A stretch of DNA of 64,000 nt from Neptunomonas marina (GCF_004005935.1 NZ_SACQ01000009.1:1-64000), one strand, 5' to 3'. Counted from the stretch's first letter, positions 17,810 to 27,256 are shown. Numbers and translations are program-made. The notes: a model not told the origin generated them from the letters alone.

Positions 17810-18382
17810 TTGGATTCGATGAGCATCGTTTTGGTCGTGTTGGGTGTTGTGTTGGTAGTTGGGTACCTGTGGTACGTTTCGATCATTAAACGCCGCAATG
17901 CCATGCAGGAAGCGTTTTCAGGCATTGATGTGCAATTGAAAAAACGTGCCGATTTAATACCGAATATCTTAAAAATTGCAGCGAAGTTCATGGCGCACGA
18001 GCGCGAGTTGCTCGAAGAGGTAACGCGCCTGCGTAGTGAAGTTTTGCAAGCAACTGACGCAAAAGCTGATCAAGAGACGCGTTTTGCGCTGGAGCAGCAA
18101 CTAGAAAGTAAAATGGGCAGTTTGCTGGTATCGGTTGAAAACTACCCAGAGCTAAAATCGCAAGAGAATATGTTAGCGGCTCAGCACGCCTATGCGGATG
18201 TTGAAGAGCATATCAGTGCTGCACGACGCAGTTACAATGCCGCTAACCGTGGGCTTCGCGATAGCATCCAAGTATTCCCAGGGAATATTATCGCCTCTAT
18301 CGCAGGTGTGACAGCGATGCCATTTTTTGAGGCGAGTAGCGCTGATCGTGCGCCGGTTGATGCCAACCAGTACCTTGGTTAA
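17810..18382 (+). CDS. LemA family protein
   Basis: The 190-residue protein has one N-terminal membrane helix (IVLVVLGVVLVVGYLWYV) and a long helical domain that begins RRNAMQEAFSGIDVQLKKRADLIPNI, the LemA signature. TTG 17810 lies about eight bases after GGAGG; ATG 17819 is an alternative three codons later. It is followed after five bases by a DUF3137 gene, its usual partner. LemA proteins are membrane-linked and of uncertain function. Confidence 0.9.
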   Translation: MDSMSIVLVVLGVVLVVGYLWYVSIIKRRNAMQEAFSGIDVQLKKRADLIPNILKIAAKFMAHERELLEEVTRLRSEVLQATDAKADQETRFALEQQLESKMGSLLVSVENYPELKSQENMLAAQHAYADVEEHISAARRSYNAANRGLRDSIQVFPGNIIASIAGVTAMPFFEASSADRAPVDANQYLG

Positions 18383-18387
18383 GCGTT

Positions 18388-19449
18388 ATGATAATTCCAT
18401 TACTCAACTCGCTTGGGGCGCTTAATCTACTGCGTTTTCGCCCTAAACAGGCCCCGGTAAACGATAGTCCCATATCTGATGAGCTGCGCGCCGTTATTGA
18501 GGAGCGCATCAAGCCGGGGTTAGATCAATTAGAAGCGCAGCGCCAGCACTACTTTGAACAGTACGAGAAACGGGAGAAGGTTCTAAAATACTTTGCCTTC
18601 CCCGCCGCGCTGGTATTTGGGGGTGTGCAATTAGCTAATCTGCATCTCTTTGAGGCACTGCTGTACCCATTGCTCGCCTTGCTGTTCGTAAATCATTGGG
18701 TAAATAAACCCGCTAGGGACTATATCGCTCACTACAAATCGAGCGTGCTGCCAATATTGGTTAAACTCTATGGCGACTTCACCTACGCACCCAAAAGCGA
18801 GTTTGATCCTGAGCTAGATAGTCGTTTCAAGGTGGTTCCCCGTTTTGAGCGCTGGAGCAGCGAAGATGCGATTAAAGGAAAGCTTGATGATATTGGCTTT
18901 GAGTTTTGCGAGCTGCATCTCAAAGTGAAAACCAAAGACTCGACACGGACTGTCTTCAAAGGCGGCATGATATCGTTAACCATGCCCTTTGAGTTTGGTG
19001 CGCACGTGATTATGCATAAAGATAAGGGTGCCCTTGGCAACTTGTTTGCACGCGGTGCGCTCTCGCACCAAACCGTGGCGCTTGAGAACCCAAACTTTGA
19101 AGCGCGCTATGAAGTGCGCGCTAATGACCAGCAACTTGCCCGTTATATTCTATCGCCCGCCATGATGGAGCGCCTAATTGCGTTGGATGATCTCTTCAGA
19201 GAGAACGTGCAGGGCAGCGGGCTAATGTGCGAATTTGTGGGTAACACCGCGCTGCTTATGTTGCCTTATAGCGGCAATTTAATGGAGCCTACGGATATCC
19301 ATACATCTGCGTATGAGCTGGAAAAACTACCGTTGATTGCCCAAGAGATAGCACTGCTGTCGGGCGTGGTCGAGCAATTAAAACTCGACTATATGGCAAC
19401 CAGAAAGCTTGCAATGCAGCAGCTATCGCAGGGGCAACTTCGCCAGTGA
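18388..19449 (+). CDS. DUF3137 membrane protein, partner of LemA
   Basis: The 353-residue protein has a central pair of hydrophobic segments (about 70-110, around FAFPAALVFGGVQLANLHLFEALLYP) and a long cytoplasmic C-terminal domain with VFKGGMISLTMPF, as in DUF3137. Such genes regularly sit next to lemA. The five-base gap indicates co-transcription. No catalytic motif is visible. Confidence 0.85.
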   Translation: MIIPLLNSLGALNLLRFRPKQAPVNDSPISDELRAVIEERIKPGLDQLEAQRQHYFEQYEKREKVLKYFAFPAALVFGGVQLANLHLFEALLYPLLALLFVNHWVNKPARDYIAHYKSSVLPILVKLYGDFTYAPKSEFDPELDSRFKVVPRFERWSSEDAIKGKLDDIGFEFCELHLKVKTKDSTRTVFKGGMISLTMPFEFGAHVIMHKDKGALGNLFARGALSHQTVALENPNFEARYEVRANDQQLARYILSPAMMERLIALDDLFRENVQGSGLMCEFVGNTALLMLPYSGNLMEPTDIHTSAYELEKLPLIAQEIALLSGVVEQLKLDYMATRKLAMQQLSQGQLRQ

Positions 19450-19481
19450 GCGCGGAATTGACTTAGAAAGGAGGAGCGACG

Positions 19482-20153
19482 GTGATCTCGCGGCTACCTA
19501 AGTGGGTTGAGTTGGGCGCTTTTGTATTGGCGCTGGTGGCAGGAGTCGTGAACGCCATCGCCCTCTTAGGGTTTGAGAATCAAGCCGTCTCGCACTTATC
19601 TGGGACAGCGACGTTACTCGGCACGCATCTAACAAACCCTAGCTCAGCGCTATTACACTTAGTGCTATTACTCGTCTCTTTTGTAGCGGGCTCGGCGGTT
19701 GCGGGTGCGCTATTACACGGCGCAACGCTCAAGCTTGGGCGCCACTATGACACCGCCTTACTGCTGGAGGCCGTCTTACTTTTGGTGGCACTTGGGTTGC
19801 TATACTTTGGTTCGTATCACGGCCATTACTTTGCGTCCGCTGCTTGTGGCTTACAAAATGCACTGGCCACAACATACAGTGGCGCTATTGTGCGCACGAC
19901 TCATATGACCGGTATCTTCACTGACCTTGGCATTATGCTCGGCGCTCGATGGCGAGGCGAGCCGTTTGATCGGCGTAAAGCCCAGCTGTTTTTACTGATT
20001 ATCAGCGGTTTTATCGGTGGCGGCGCACTCGGCGCATGGTTGTTCCGCGAGTATCACTTTATGGCGTTACTGTTGCCTATTGGCGTCTGCCTAGGGTTGG
20101 CTTTCCTGTATCGGGTCTATCTAGTGGAGCAGCGTTTTGACAGTACCGAATGA
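19482..20153 (+). CDS. DUF1275 (YoaK-like) membrane protein
   Basis: The 223-residue protein has about six membrane segments and the features of DUF1275: VAGVVNAIALLGF near the start, a VSHLSGTATLLG loop, and AACGLQNALATTYSGAIVRTTHMTG. GTG 19482 is supported by GGAGGAG just before it. The family is predicted to be a membrane transporter or channel without proven substrate. Its end overlaps the next gene by 17 bases. Confidence 0.85.
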   Translation: MISRLPKWVELGAFVLALVAGVVNAIALLGFENQAVSHLSGTATLLGTHLTNPSSALLHLVLLLVSFVAGSAVAGALLHGATLKLGRHYDTALLLEAVLLLVALGLLYFGSYHGHYFASAACGLQNALATTYSGAIVRTTHMTGIFTDLGIMLGARWRGEPFDRRKAQLFLLIISGFIGGGALGAWLFREYHFMALLLPIGVCLGLAFLYRVYLVEQRFDSTE

Positions 20154-20640
20154 TACGACCGAATGGGCTACTCAATATAGTCCGCGAGAGAAGTTAATCC
20201 GAGTGATCGGCTTGTTAACCCTTGCTGCTGGGCTGATGGGGCTGCATCACTGGTTATTTCTTCCCTGGTTTAACGAGTTCGTAAACCGCCCGCAATGTGT
20301 TCAGCTATTCGGTATCAGCGCGCTGCGCTACTTTTGGCAGATTATCTTTATCGGTATACCGTTGTTCACACTGGTTGTGGTCGCTGTGTTGACACTACCG
20401 TTGGGCCTTAAGAGCTTGAAGGAACAGCGCTTTCCGCCCCAGCATGTCAAAGTGATGAAACCCACCCGCGTTAGTGTTGGCCGCGTGGCGGTTTTTAAGG
20501 CCGTTGGGTTACTCGTGTTACCGGTGCTGATGTTTGTCATGGTGTTGTGGGGTGCCCAGCAGGCGCAAAACATGCCCGATTTAGACCCTGCGATGCTGCC
20601 GCAGAGTGAGTGCGGCACTCACTTACAAGAGGTTCATTGA
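20137..20640 (+). CDS. Small membrane protein of unknown function
   Basis: The 167-residue protein has three hydrophobic segments. The TTG start overlaps the DUF1275 gene and is supported by GGAG at 20126-20129. I recognise no family. It ends directly against the next start (TGAATG), so it belongs to the same transcript as the DUF1275 and VOC genes. Confidence 0.7.
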   Translation: MTVPNDTTEWATQYSPREKLIRVIGLLTLAAGLMGLHHWLFLPWFNEFVNRPQCVQLFGISALRYFWQIIFIGIPLFTLVVVAVLTLPLGLKSLKEQRFPPQHVKVMKPTRVSVGRVAVFKAVGLLVLPVLMFVMVLWGAQQAQNMPDLDPAMLPQSECGTHLQEVH

Positions 20641-21009
20641 ATGGAAAATTTAACCCCTGTCGAGCTGAAAACCTTTGTTCCTGCTAAAACCTTTACACAG
20701 TCGTTAGCGTTCTATCAGGATCTTGGTTTTGAGTTGGCTTGGCAGTCTGATGAGCTGGCCTACCTGCGTTTAGGAACAACGAGCTTTTTGCTGCAAAACC
20801 ACTACCAAGCGGAGTTTGCCAACAACATGGTGATGCATTTGTTAGTCGAGGATGTGGAGGCGTGGTGGCAGCATATTCTTACTACTAATCTCGTGGCCAA
20901 ATATCAGGTGCGCGCAGAACCGCCCGAAGATCGCCCTTGGCAGATGCGTGATTTCGTACTTTGGGACCCTAGCGGCGTGCTGTGGCGCATAGGGCAGAAC
21001 ACTGACTAA
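20641..21009 (+). CDS. VOC-family (glyoxalase/bleomycin-resistance-like) protein
   Basis: The 122-residue single-module protein has the beta-alpha-beta-beta-beta repeats of the vicinal oxygen chelate fold: SLAFYQDLGFELAWQ early and DFVLWDPSGVLWRIGQ at the end. The usual metal residues are not obvious, so it may bind a ligand without catalysis. It abuts both neighbours and is co-transcribed with them. Confidence 0.82.
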   Translation: MENLTPVELKTFVPAKTFTQSLAFYQDLGFELAWQSDELAYLRLGTTSFLLQNHYQAEFANNMVMHLLVEDVEAWWQHILTTNLVAKYQVRAEPPEDRPWQMRDFVLWDPSGVLWRIGQNTD

Positions 21010-21024
21010 TTGTCGAGCGCTTGT

Positions 21025-21639
21025 ATGCTTACTGCAGAATTTCTGATCACCTCACTGGTTGTGGTGCTTATTCCCGGCACTGGTGTTCTATACACGCTAT
21101 CAACCGGGTTGTTTCTGGGCGTTCGGGCCAGCTGTTTTGCTGCCATTGGCTGCACGGTTGGGATTGTGCCCGCCCTGTTGGCGAGTATTTTTGGGCTTGC
21201 GGCGTTGCTACATACCAGTGCGACGGCATTTCAGTTTGTGAAATTTGCAGGCGTTGCGTATCTATTGTTTATGGCATGGTCGATGTGGCGTGCGAGCGAT
21301 GGTTTTGGCCTAGGAGAGGCGCCTGCCGCTAGCTTGCTGAGCATCGCCTCGAAAGGGTTCTTTATCAATATTTTAAACCCGAAACTGACGCTTTTCTTTC
21401 TCGCGTTCTTACCACAGTTTATGCCCGCATCAAGCACGACACCGGTGCTGGATATGTCTTTGCTTGGTCTTGTCTTTATGGGCATGACACTCGCTGTTTT
21501 TCTGCTCTATGGCGCGCTTGCCCATTATGTCAGCCGCTGGTTGTTACGCTCGGAAAAGGTAGCGCGGACTATGCAGCGTGGCTTTGCTGCTAGTTTTGCT
21601 GCATTAGGCGTGAAGTTGGCGATGAGTGAGCGGGCATAA
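21025..21639 (+). CDS. LysE/RhtB-family amino-acid exporter
   Basis: The product of about 204 residues has the LysE pattern: an N-terminal LVVVLIPGTGVLYTLSTGL, a KFAGVAYLLFMAWSMWR segment, and KGFFINILNPKLTLFFLAFLPQF. This family exports amino acids or related metabolites across the inner membrane. ATG 21025 is chosen; an in-frame TTG at 21010 abuts the previous stop and is possible. The exported compound cannot be inferred. Confidence 0.88.
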   Translation: MLTAEFLITSLVVVLIPGTGVLYTLSTGLFLGVRASCFAAIGCTVGIVPALLASIFGLAALLHTSATAFQFVKFAGVAYLLFMAWSMWRASDGFGLGEAPAASLLSIASKGFFINILNPKLTLFFLAFLPQFMPASSTTPVLDMSLLGLVFMGMTLAVFLLYGALAHYVSRWLLRSEKVARTMQRGFAASFAALGVKLAMSERA

Positions 21640-21641
21640 TT

Positions 21642-22133
21642 TTGTACGAGTCGATATGGGGTTATCTGTCTGGCCATTGGCAGTTACTAATGGCGGGTGA
21701 GCGGGCAGGCGTCCTCTTTGGGATCTCTTTGTATGCGTTTTTGATGCTGAGCTTCTCTTCTTGGATGCAGATGCGCGCCAGACGCTGGCCAAGCGTTGCA
21801 GGGGAGTTGCTAGAGTTGGGCACGCGCCGCAGCATCACTGATGACAATTACAATAGCCATACGATAAAAGCGCTCTACCGATATGTGGTTGATGGTGTGA
21901 GTTATGAAGGCTCTAAAGTGTCGGCATGGGTGGTTGTTGCAGCACCGAAAGGTGTGATCTTGCAAGCTCAGCTCAAAGGGGTAACGCATCTTGAGAAGGG
22001 GCAGGTGCGGGTATTTTATAACCCCAAGAACCCTAAAAAGAGCCTATTAATTCGGCCTAGCTTGATCGGATTGTGTGTTTCGTTAGCTCTAGCACTTGTG
22101 CCCATTGGGCTGCATATCTATTACTTTGGTTAG
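21642..22133 (+). CDS. DUF3592 membrane protein
   Basis: The 163-residue protein has one membrane segment near each end. Between them lies an extracytoplasmic stretch with WPSVAGELLE and GQVRVFYNPKNPKKSLL, typical of DUF3592. The TTG start two bases after the previous stop has a distant SD (GAGTGAG). It is the last gene of the run that begins near 19482. The function is unknown. Confidence 0.75.
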   Translation: MYESIWGYLSGHWQLLMAGERAGVLFGISLYAFLMLSFSSWMQMRARRWPSVAGELLELGTRRSITDDNYNSHTIKALYRYVVDGVSYEGSKVSAWVVVAAPKGVILQAQLKGVTHLEKGQVRVFYNPKNPKKSLLIRPSLIGLCVSLALALVPIGLHIYYFG

Positions 22134-22136
22134 ATA

Positions 22137-22163
22137 AACATGCCCAGCGGTGCTGGGCATGTT
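22137..22163. terminator. Bidirectional terminator hairpin
   Basis: AACATGCCCAGC and GCTGGGCATGTT form a perfect 12-bp stem with a 3-base loop between the converging DUF3592 and aldehyde dehydrogenase genes. Confidence 0.8.
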
Positions 22164-22178
22164 GGCATGAGGCATCTT

Positions 22179-23705
22179 TTAAGATGCTACGCAGCTACGC
22201 ACATCGGAGTTACCGCCAGCCGGTGTCGCTTCACCCGCTTTCGGGTCAACCACGCGTACGGTCGCCACTTTGCTTTGGGTAAAGAAGTCGATTGCGTCTT
22301 TACCTTGCACCTTATTGTTACCCACTAACGAGCCTTTGATACCGCCAAAGGGTAGGTAAGGGTGCGGCGCGCAGATGCCCACATTAACGCCCACCATGCC
22401 CACATCGGCTTCGTTGATAAACTTCTCGGTGTAGTAGCTGTTTTGGGTGAAGATGACCGCGCCGTTGCCCATCTCATGATTTTTAATAGCACGCAACGCA
22501 CCGTTGATGCAGCCTACCTTCATCACGCTAAGTACCGGGCCAAAGATCTCTTCGCGAGCAATCTGCATGCAGGGTGTTACATCGGTGAAAATCGTTGGGC
22601 CGACAAAGTAGCCATCTTTATTTGCTGCGGCAACATCAGGATTGCGGCCATCTAGCGCAAGGGTAGCGCCCTCTTGTTGGCCGATCTCGATGTAGTTCTC
22701 GATCCGCTCTTTCGCTTTGGCAGAGATAACAGGGCCCATAAACACATCTGGATCCATCGCATCACCAACCGTGACATTCTTAGAAGCTTCCAATAGGCGC
22801 TCTACAAATTCATCATAGATCTCTGGGACCACAGCGATATTAGAGACCGCGAGACAGCGCTGGCCTGCTGAGCCGTAGCCGGACATCAAAATGTTCTCGA
22901 TCATCAAGTCCATTGGCGCATCTTCCATCGCCACCAAGAAGTTCTTGGCACCCCCTAGCAGCATGGTTTTCTTACCGCTGCGGCCACACCCTTCGGCGAT
23001 CGCTTTTGCGGTTGGTGTGGAACCCACCAGACAAACACCTGCGACGTTGTCATCTTCGTACCAAGCTTCGACTGTTTCGCGGTCGCCGTGAACAATATTG
23101 ACCACGCCCTCTGGCAGACCGATCTCCACCAACAGTTGCATCATCTTCTGCATGAACAGCGGAGACTCTGTTGAAGGCTTATAAACAAAGGTGTTTCCGG
23201 TGCCAATGGCGAAGGGGATAAACCAACCAAACACCAGCGCTGGGAAGTTAAAAGGGGCAACACCACAAAATACGCCAAGCGGCGCTTTGATCAGCCGTCC
23301 GTTGATGTTATTAGCGATGCCTTGCACGGTTTCACCTTGCACTAGTGCGGGGATCGTGCAGGCCATCTGTAGGATTTCGATAACGCGCCCCACCTCACCG
23401 CGCGCCTCAGCGATATGCTTGGCTTGGTCGATAGCGATCGATTCAGCCAGCATCTCTAGGTTATCTTTCATCGCTTGCTGCATCTTGAAGATGTAGTCCA
23501 TACGCTTTGGCAGCGGCGTTGCGCTCCAAGCAGGAAAGGCCTCGGCTGCAGCGGCAACGGCAGCACGAGACGTTTCCACTGAGGACAGCGGAACTTCACC
23601 GATAACGGCACCGGTGGATGGGTTTTTCAATGGTTCATACTGGCCATTCGTTTCATCTAGCCACTGGCCATTAATATGGTTTTTTATCTTGATGTAGTTT
23701 GTCAT
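22179..23705 (-). CDS. MmsA-type CoA-acylating aldehyde dehydrogenase
   Basis: The 508-residue enzyme aligns with methylmalonate/malonate-semialdehyde dehydrogenases, which turn a semialdehyde into an acyl-CoA using NAD and CoA. Key features are APFNFPALVFGWFIPFA, catalytic Cys284 in AGQRCLAVSN, and GGAKN at the place where hydrolytic aldehyde dehydrogenases have the ELGG glutamate. Loss of that glutamate marks the CoA-dependent class. It lies downstream of a TRAP transporter in the same orientation, but a terminator separates it from dctM. It may have its own promoter or depend on read-through. The true aldehyde is unknown. Confidence 0.85.
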   Translation of the reverse strand: MTNYIKIKNHINGQWLDETNGQYEPLKNPSTGAVIGEVPLSSVETSRAAVAAAAEAFPAWSATPLPKRMDYIFKMQQAMKDNLEMLAESIAIDQAKHIAEARGEVGRVIEILQMACTIPALVQGETVQGIANNINGRLIKAPLGVFCGVAPFNFPALVFGWFIPFAIGTGNTFVYKPSTESPLFMQKMMQLLVEIGLPEGVVNIVHGDRETVEAWYEDDNVAGVCLVGSTPTAKAIAEGCGRSGKKTMLLGGAKNFLVAMEDAPMDLMIENILMSGYGSAGQRCLAVSNIAVVPEIYDEFVERLLEASKNVTVGDAMDPDVFMGPVISAKAKERIENYIEIGQQEGATLALDGRNPDVAAANKDGYFVGPTIFTDVTPCMQIAREEIFGPVLSVMKVGCINGALRAIKNHEMGNGAVIFTQNSYYTEKFINEADVGMVGVNVGICAPHPYLPFGGIKGSLVGNNKVQGKDAIDFFTQSKVATVRVVDPKAGEATPAGGNSDVRSCVAS

Positions 23706-23824
23706 TGTTATATTCCGTTAGTGTCAGGTTAAAGCGTTATTCGCGAGTAACATCACTATAAAGTTGCGCGGTTCTGAGGCCGTAGATCCACGAATTTGTG
23801 AGATGTAGTTCCAACGCGGGTGGT

Positions 23825-23851
23825 AAAAAAAGGGCTCCGAAATCGAAGCCC
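23825..23851 (-). terminator. Terminator after the TRAP operon
   Basis: On the minus strand, GGGCT(T)CG and CG(G)AGCCC pair across ATTT with one wobble pair and run into seven T. It lies between dctM (ends 23880) and the aldehyde dehydrogenase start (23705). Confidence 0.8.
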
Positions 23852-23879
23852 GAACGCCTCAGCAGCGTGAAAAGTTCAA

Positions 23880-25181
23880 TTAGTAGCCCATCAGTAATTT
23901 GGGTAAGAAAAGCGACAGCTCTGGTACAAAGGTCACGAGAAACACCATCGGTAAGTGGCCGAATACCAAGAACTTGAGCGTGGGTTTAATGTAGCGGTCA
24001 AGGGATAGCTTGCTGACCCCGCCAGCCATGTAGAGCATGGGCGCACAAGGAGGGGACACATTCCCAAGGCCAAGGTTGACACCGACCACCGCCGCAAAGT
24101 GGATAGGATCGATCCCTAGTTCATTGATGATGGGAAGGAAGATAATCGCTGCCAGCACACTGCCCGAGATATCATCGACGATCATGCCAATAAGCAGTAA
24201 CAGCAGATTGATCATCAGCAGCAGAACATATTTGTTCTCAGTGATCTGTAACAGGCTTTGTGCAAGGTCGCGCGGCACTTGCTCCAAAATCATGGCACGG
24301 CTCATGATAAAGAGGAAAAAGAGCACCGCCATAATGGAGCCTGTCATGGTAACCGCACGCACCGTAACGGAGCCTAAGCTGCGTAAAGTCATGCCTTTAT
24401 AGATAAACAAACCAACGGGGATTGCATACATCACGGCAATCGCCGCCGCTTCTGTTGGCGTAGCGATGCCACTGTAGATTGCGCCTAAGATCAGCAGTGG
24501 CATCAGTAGTGCAAAGGCGGCACTTTGGCCGGTTTTCACCACGCCTTTGGCAGCCTCTTTAAAGGGCAGCGGTGCCGCGACCTTAATATTTGGATCGTTA
24601 CGTAGGAACCAGATATTGAGTAAGCAGTAAACGATGGTCAGGATAATGCCCGGAATAATCGTTGATAGGAACGCCGCGCCTACAGAAATACCTCCCGTGA
24701 TCGAGAACACGATCATCGGAATGCTCGGTGGGATCAGCAAAGCAAGAACCGATGAACACGCGACCAGCGCTGTGGCGTGCCCCGCGGGGTAGCCTTCGCG
24801 AATCATACGCGGAATCATGATCTGGCCAACGGCCGCAATCGCCGCTGAAGAGCTGCCGGAAATTGCACCAAACAGCGCGCAGGTCAATACGGTCACTGCA
24901 CCGAGCCCGCCTTTAATACGCCCAACGATAGCGTTAACGAAGTTCAGTAGGCGCTCTGATATACCCCCTTCGGCCATCAAAAGGCCTGCGAATATAAACA
25001 GCGGCAACGCCAGCAATGCAAAGCCGCTGGCGGTCTTGAAGCCATGCGGAATAAGAAATGAGATGTTGTTGCCTGTGGTGTAGGCGAACAGCACCGCGCC
25101 GATGCCAAAGGCAAACGCCACGGGAATTTCGATCAGGATGAGCACGATAACAACCGCCATCGCGATAAGAAACAGCGTCAT
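23880..25181 (-). CDS. dctM: TRAP transporter large permease (DctM)
   Basis: The 433-residue membrane protein has about twelve hydrophobic segments. It shows conserved DctM pieces: LPLFIFAGLLMAEGGISERL, GAISGSSSAAIAAVGQIMIP, and GLGNVSPPCAPMLY near the end. It forms the channel half of a TRAP system driven by a sodium or proton gradient. ATG 25181 follows AGGAG by seven bases and lies two bases after the DctQ stop; the longer frame from 25229 is rejected. Confidence 0.92.
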   Translation of the reverse strand: MTLFLIAMAVVIVLILIEIPVAFAFGIGAVLFAYTTGNNISFLIPHGFKTASGFALLALPLFIFAGLLMAEGGISERLLNFVNAIVGRIKGGLGAVTVLTCALFGAISGSSSAAIAAVGQIMIPRMIREGYPAGHATALVACSSVLALLIPPSIPMIVFSITGGISVGAAFLSTIIPGIILTIVYCLLNIWFLRNDPNIKVAAPLPFKEAAKGVVKTGQSAAFALLMPLLILGAIYSGIATPTEAAAIAVMYAIPVGLFIYKGMTLRSLGSVTVRAVTMTGSIMAVLFFLFIMSRAMILEQVPRDLAQSLLQITENKYVLLLMINLLLLLIGMIVDDISGSVLAAIIFLPIINELGIDPIHFAAVVGVNLGLGNVSPPCAPMLYMAGGVSKLSLDRYIKPTLKFLVFGHLPMVFLVTFVPELSLFLPKLLMGY

Positions 25182-25183
25182 CG

Positions 25184-25819
25184 TCAGGCTCCTTTTTGGC
25201 TGCGTTTCATGCGGCGTATATCGCGCCACTCATTGATAGTTTCGAGCAGAAAGTAGCCAACCATCATGGCAAAGCCGACAATCATACTGGCGCTCCAGAT
25301 ACCTCTTGGCCAACGCAGGTTGATACTGACGCGGCCTTTATCAATCTCTTTTAGGGCATATTTACATGCGAAGTAACCGAACAGAATGGCGGCTAACATG
25401 CAGGTAATTGAGCCGATAAAGCGGATAAGTTTTACTTTGTAGGGGTCTTTCACAACTAGGCTGACAATCCCGCCATGAATATGCTCGCGTTCGCGAGTGG
25501 CGTAACCCATGCCTAAAAAGTAGATCCAAACCGCCAGCAGAATTGACGCTTCTTCAATACCACTGAAGGGTGAATCTAATAAGTAGCGCAGCACCACTTG
25601 AGTAAACATGAGTAGCGCAAGTCCAAGACCTGCCAAAATCATCAAGCTGCGAAACGTAACGTTAAGCAGGCGCTCAAAACGTAAAAGGTAGCCATCTAAG
25701 CGGTTGTTGGCTGTATCGGGTACCGCATGCAGATGGGGTGGTATTGGGTGCGAGCTAAGATCAGGGTCGTAGTCGTAGATCTTGGTATAGCCCACTGACT
25801 GAGGTGTGTTGTTGTTCAT
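25184..25819 (-). CDS. dctQ: TRAP transporter small permease (DctQ)
   Basis: The 211-residue protein has four membrane segments. Conserved elements are FSGIEEASILLAVWIYFLGMGYATRERE and, near the end, WSASMIVGFAMMVGYFLLE. DctQ pairs with DctM. ATG 25819 follows AGGA, while the longer frame from 25903 would overlap dctP and is rejected. The N-terminal cytoplasmic tail of about 45 residues is somewhat long. It lies in the operon order dctP-dctQ-dctM. Confidence 0.88.
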   Translation of the reverse strand: MNNNTPQSVGYTKIYDYDPDLSSHPIPPHLHAVPDTANNRLDGYLLRFERLLNVTFRSLMILAGLGLALLMFTQVVLRYLLDSPFSGIEEASILLAVWIYFLGMGYATREREHIHGGIVSLVVKDPYKVKLIRFIGSITCMLAAILFGYFACKYALKEIDKGRVSINLRWPRGIWSASMIVGFAMMVGYFLLETINEWRDIRRMKRSQKGA

Positions 25820-25886
25820 GGTACTGATCCTATGTAAAGCAGAAAGGGCGCCGAGCACACGCTCTAGCGCCGGTTGACCGTAAGGA

Positions 25887-26903
25887 TCAGTTGATGCCTG
25901 CAATTTTGCGCATCATGTTCATAATGTCTGCGCCAACCACTTTCTCCATAAATGGCCACTCATTGGCGTACAGAATCTCTTTCGCTTTTGCCATCTGCTC
26001 AGGTGATAGCTCGACGACTTTCACACCGCTACCGCGTACTTTATCGAGGAAGCCTTCATCGATCGCTTGCGCTTCATCCCAAACTTTCGCCATGGTTGCA
26101 TCTGCTGCTGCCACTAACTTAGTGCGCTCAGCTGCTGGTAGGTCTTCCAACCACGATTTGTTCACAACCCAGAAGGCGTGCTCGAAGTAATCTTTGGTAA
26201 GAATGTAGCTTTCGATAACATCACGCATCTGCCAGATCTCAACCGAGGGTGCGGTGCCACGTGCGTCAATCGTACCGAGCTGGAGCGCCGTGTAGAGTTC
26301 AGAGAAAGGCATCGGTACGGGTGTGAAGCCGAAGCTCTTGTAGCGCTCGATACCGATAGGGATCGCCGGTACGCGCATCTTGATTCCCTTACCATCCGCT
26401 GGGAAGTTGGTGGGTGTCTCTTCAACGCCTTTGCGCATCGCGATGGAGCCAAAGCCCGTTGGGATGATACCTAGCACCACTAAGTCGAGATCGTTGAGAA
26501 TCTCGTTGTAGACATCGGTCATTTTGCCGTTTGGCCCGTACACTTCGCGTGCTTGTGCCCAATCATCTACTACATAACTCAACCAAGAAAGATCAAGGCG
26601 AGGATCGTACTCGGAAGCGCCGAAGCTCATAGTCATCGGTACAACGCCTTCCATGCTTTGCTCAAAAATCGATGCCCAGTCACCTAGCGCTCCGCCTGGG
26701 TGGTAGTCCACCTCGATATCGGCGCCGGTTTTCTTGAGTTCATCCATGAAGGTGGTGGATGTCATATGGAAGATGTGATCGGCAGGGTAGGCGTGGCCGA
26801 GCATCAGCTCTTCCGCCTGTGCTGTTTGCACGCTAGGCAGTGTTAGGGCAGCAGATAGGACGCAAGTAGAGAGCAGAGTCTTTGCACGAGTCGTTATTTT
26901 CAT
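25887..26903 (-). CDS. dctP: TRAP transporter solute-binding protein (DctP)
   Basis: The 338-residue periplasmic protein has a signal peptide ending near VQTAQA-EE. The mature protein begins LMLGHAYPADHIFHMTSTTF, as in DctP proteins. It includes a segment with the substrate-carboxylate arginine region (KGIKMRVPAIPIG) and PFSELYTALQLGTIDA. It captures a carboxylate or sulfonate-type substrate and delivers it to DctQM. ATG 26903 has GAGGT seven bases upstream. The ligand cannot be deduced; the neighbouring CoA-acylating aldehyde dehydrogenase hints at a compound degraded through a semialdehyde. Confidence 0.92.
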   Translation of the reverse strand: MKITTRAKTLLSTCVLSAALTLPSVQTAQAEELMLGHAYPADHIFHMTSTTFMDELKKTGADIEVDYHPGGALGDWASIFEQSMEGVVPMTMSFGASEYDPRLDLSWLSYVVDDWAQAREVYGPNGKMTDVYNEILNDLDLVVLGIIPTGFGSIAMRKGVEETPTNFPADGKGIKMRVPAIPIGIERYKSFGFTPVPMPFSELYTALQLGTIDARGTAPSVEIWQMRDVIESYILTKDYFEHAFWVVNKSWLEDLPAAERTKLVAAADATMAKVWDEAQAIDEGFLDKVRGSGVKVVELSPEQMAKAKEILYANEWPFMEKVVGADIMNMMRKIAGIN

Positions 26904-27256
26904 AGTTACCTCGGTGATTGTTATTGTTGTCGCTAAAGGGCAGCAAAAGATCGCGCTGCGCTTTGATAGTCCGAGTCCGACAACGTAGGTTTTGGTAAGG
27001 CAAGACCGCGTTGTCGGAGCCACTTCAATATAAATTTGGCGCTCCAATAGCCAATAGGCCCAACGCTAACCCGAAATATAGAACCAGGCTGTATCGCTAG
27101 TATTTATGGGGCTTGTAGAGGAGTTGGTTGTGAAAATTGCGCCGCTTTAGGTGTGGGCTTTAGCTAAGCAAAGTAACGATAAGGCCGAGCAGCATATGCT
27201 GTTTAAGGGCATGATGTGTGGGAGGAGAGGGGCAGTATCCATTGCCCAATATGCGC
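26904..27256 (-). other. Upstream region of the TRAP operon
   Basis: There is no gene in this 353-base gap between the mocR stop and dctP. It should hold the dctP promoter. The only strong structure is the 10-bp inverted repeat at 26976-27018. Confidence 0.6.
26976..27018. promoter_or_regulatory. Long-arm inverted repeat upstream of dctP
   Basis: TCCGACAACG at 26976-26985 and CGTTGTCGGA at 27009-27018 are perfect complements separated by 23 bases, about 75 bases before the dctP start. It could be two half-sites for the MocR regulator or a leader hairpin. Confidence 0.5.
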
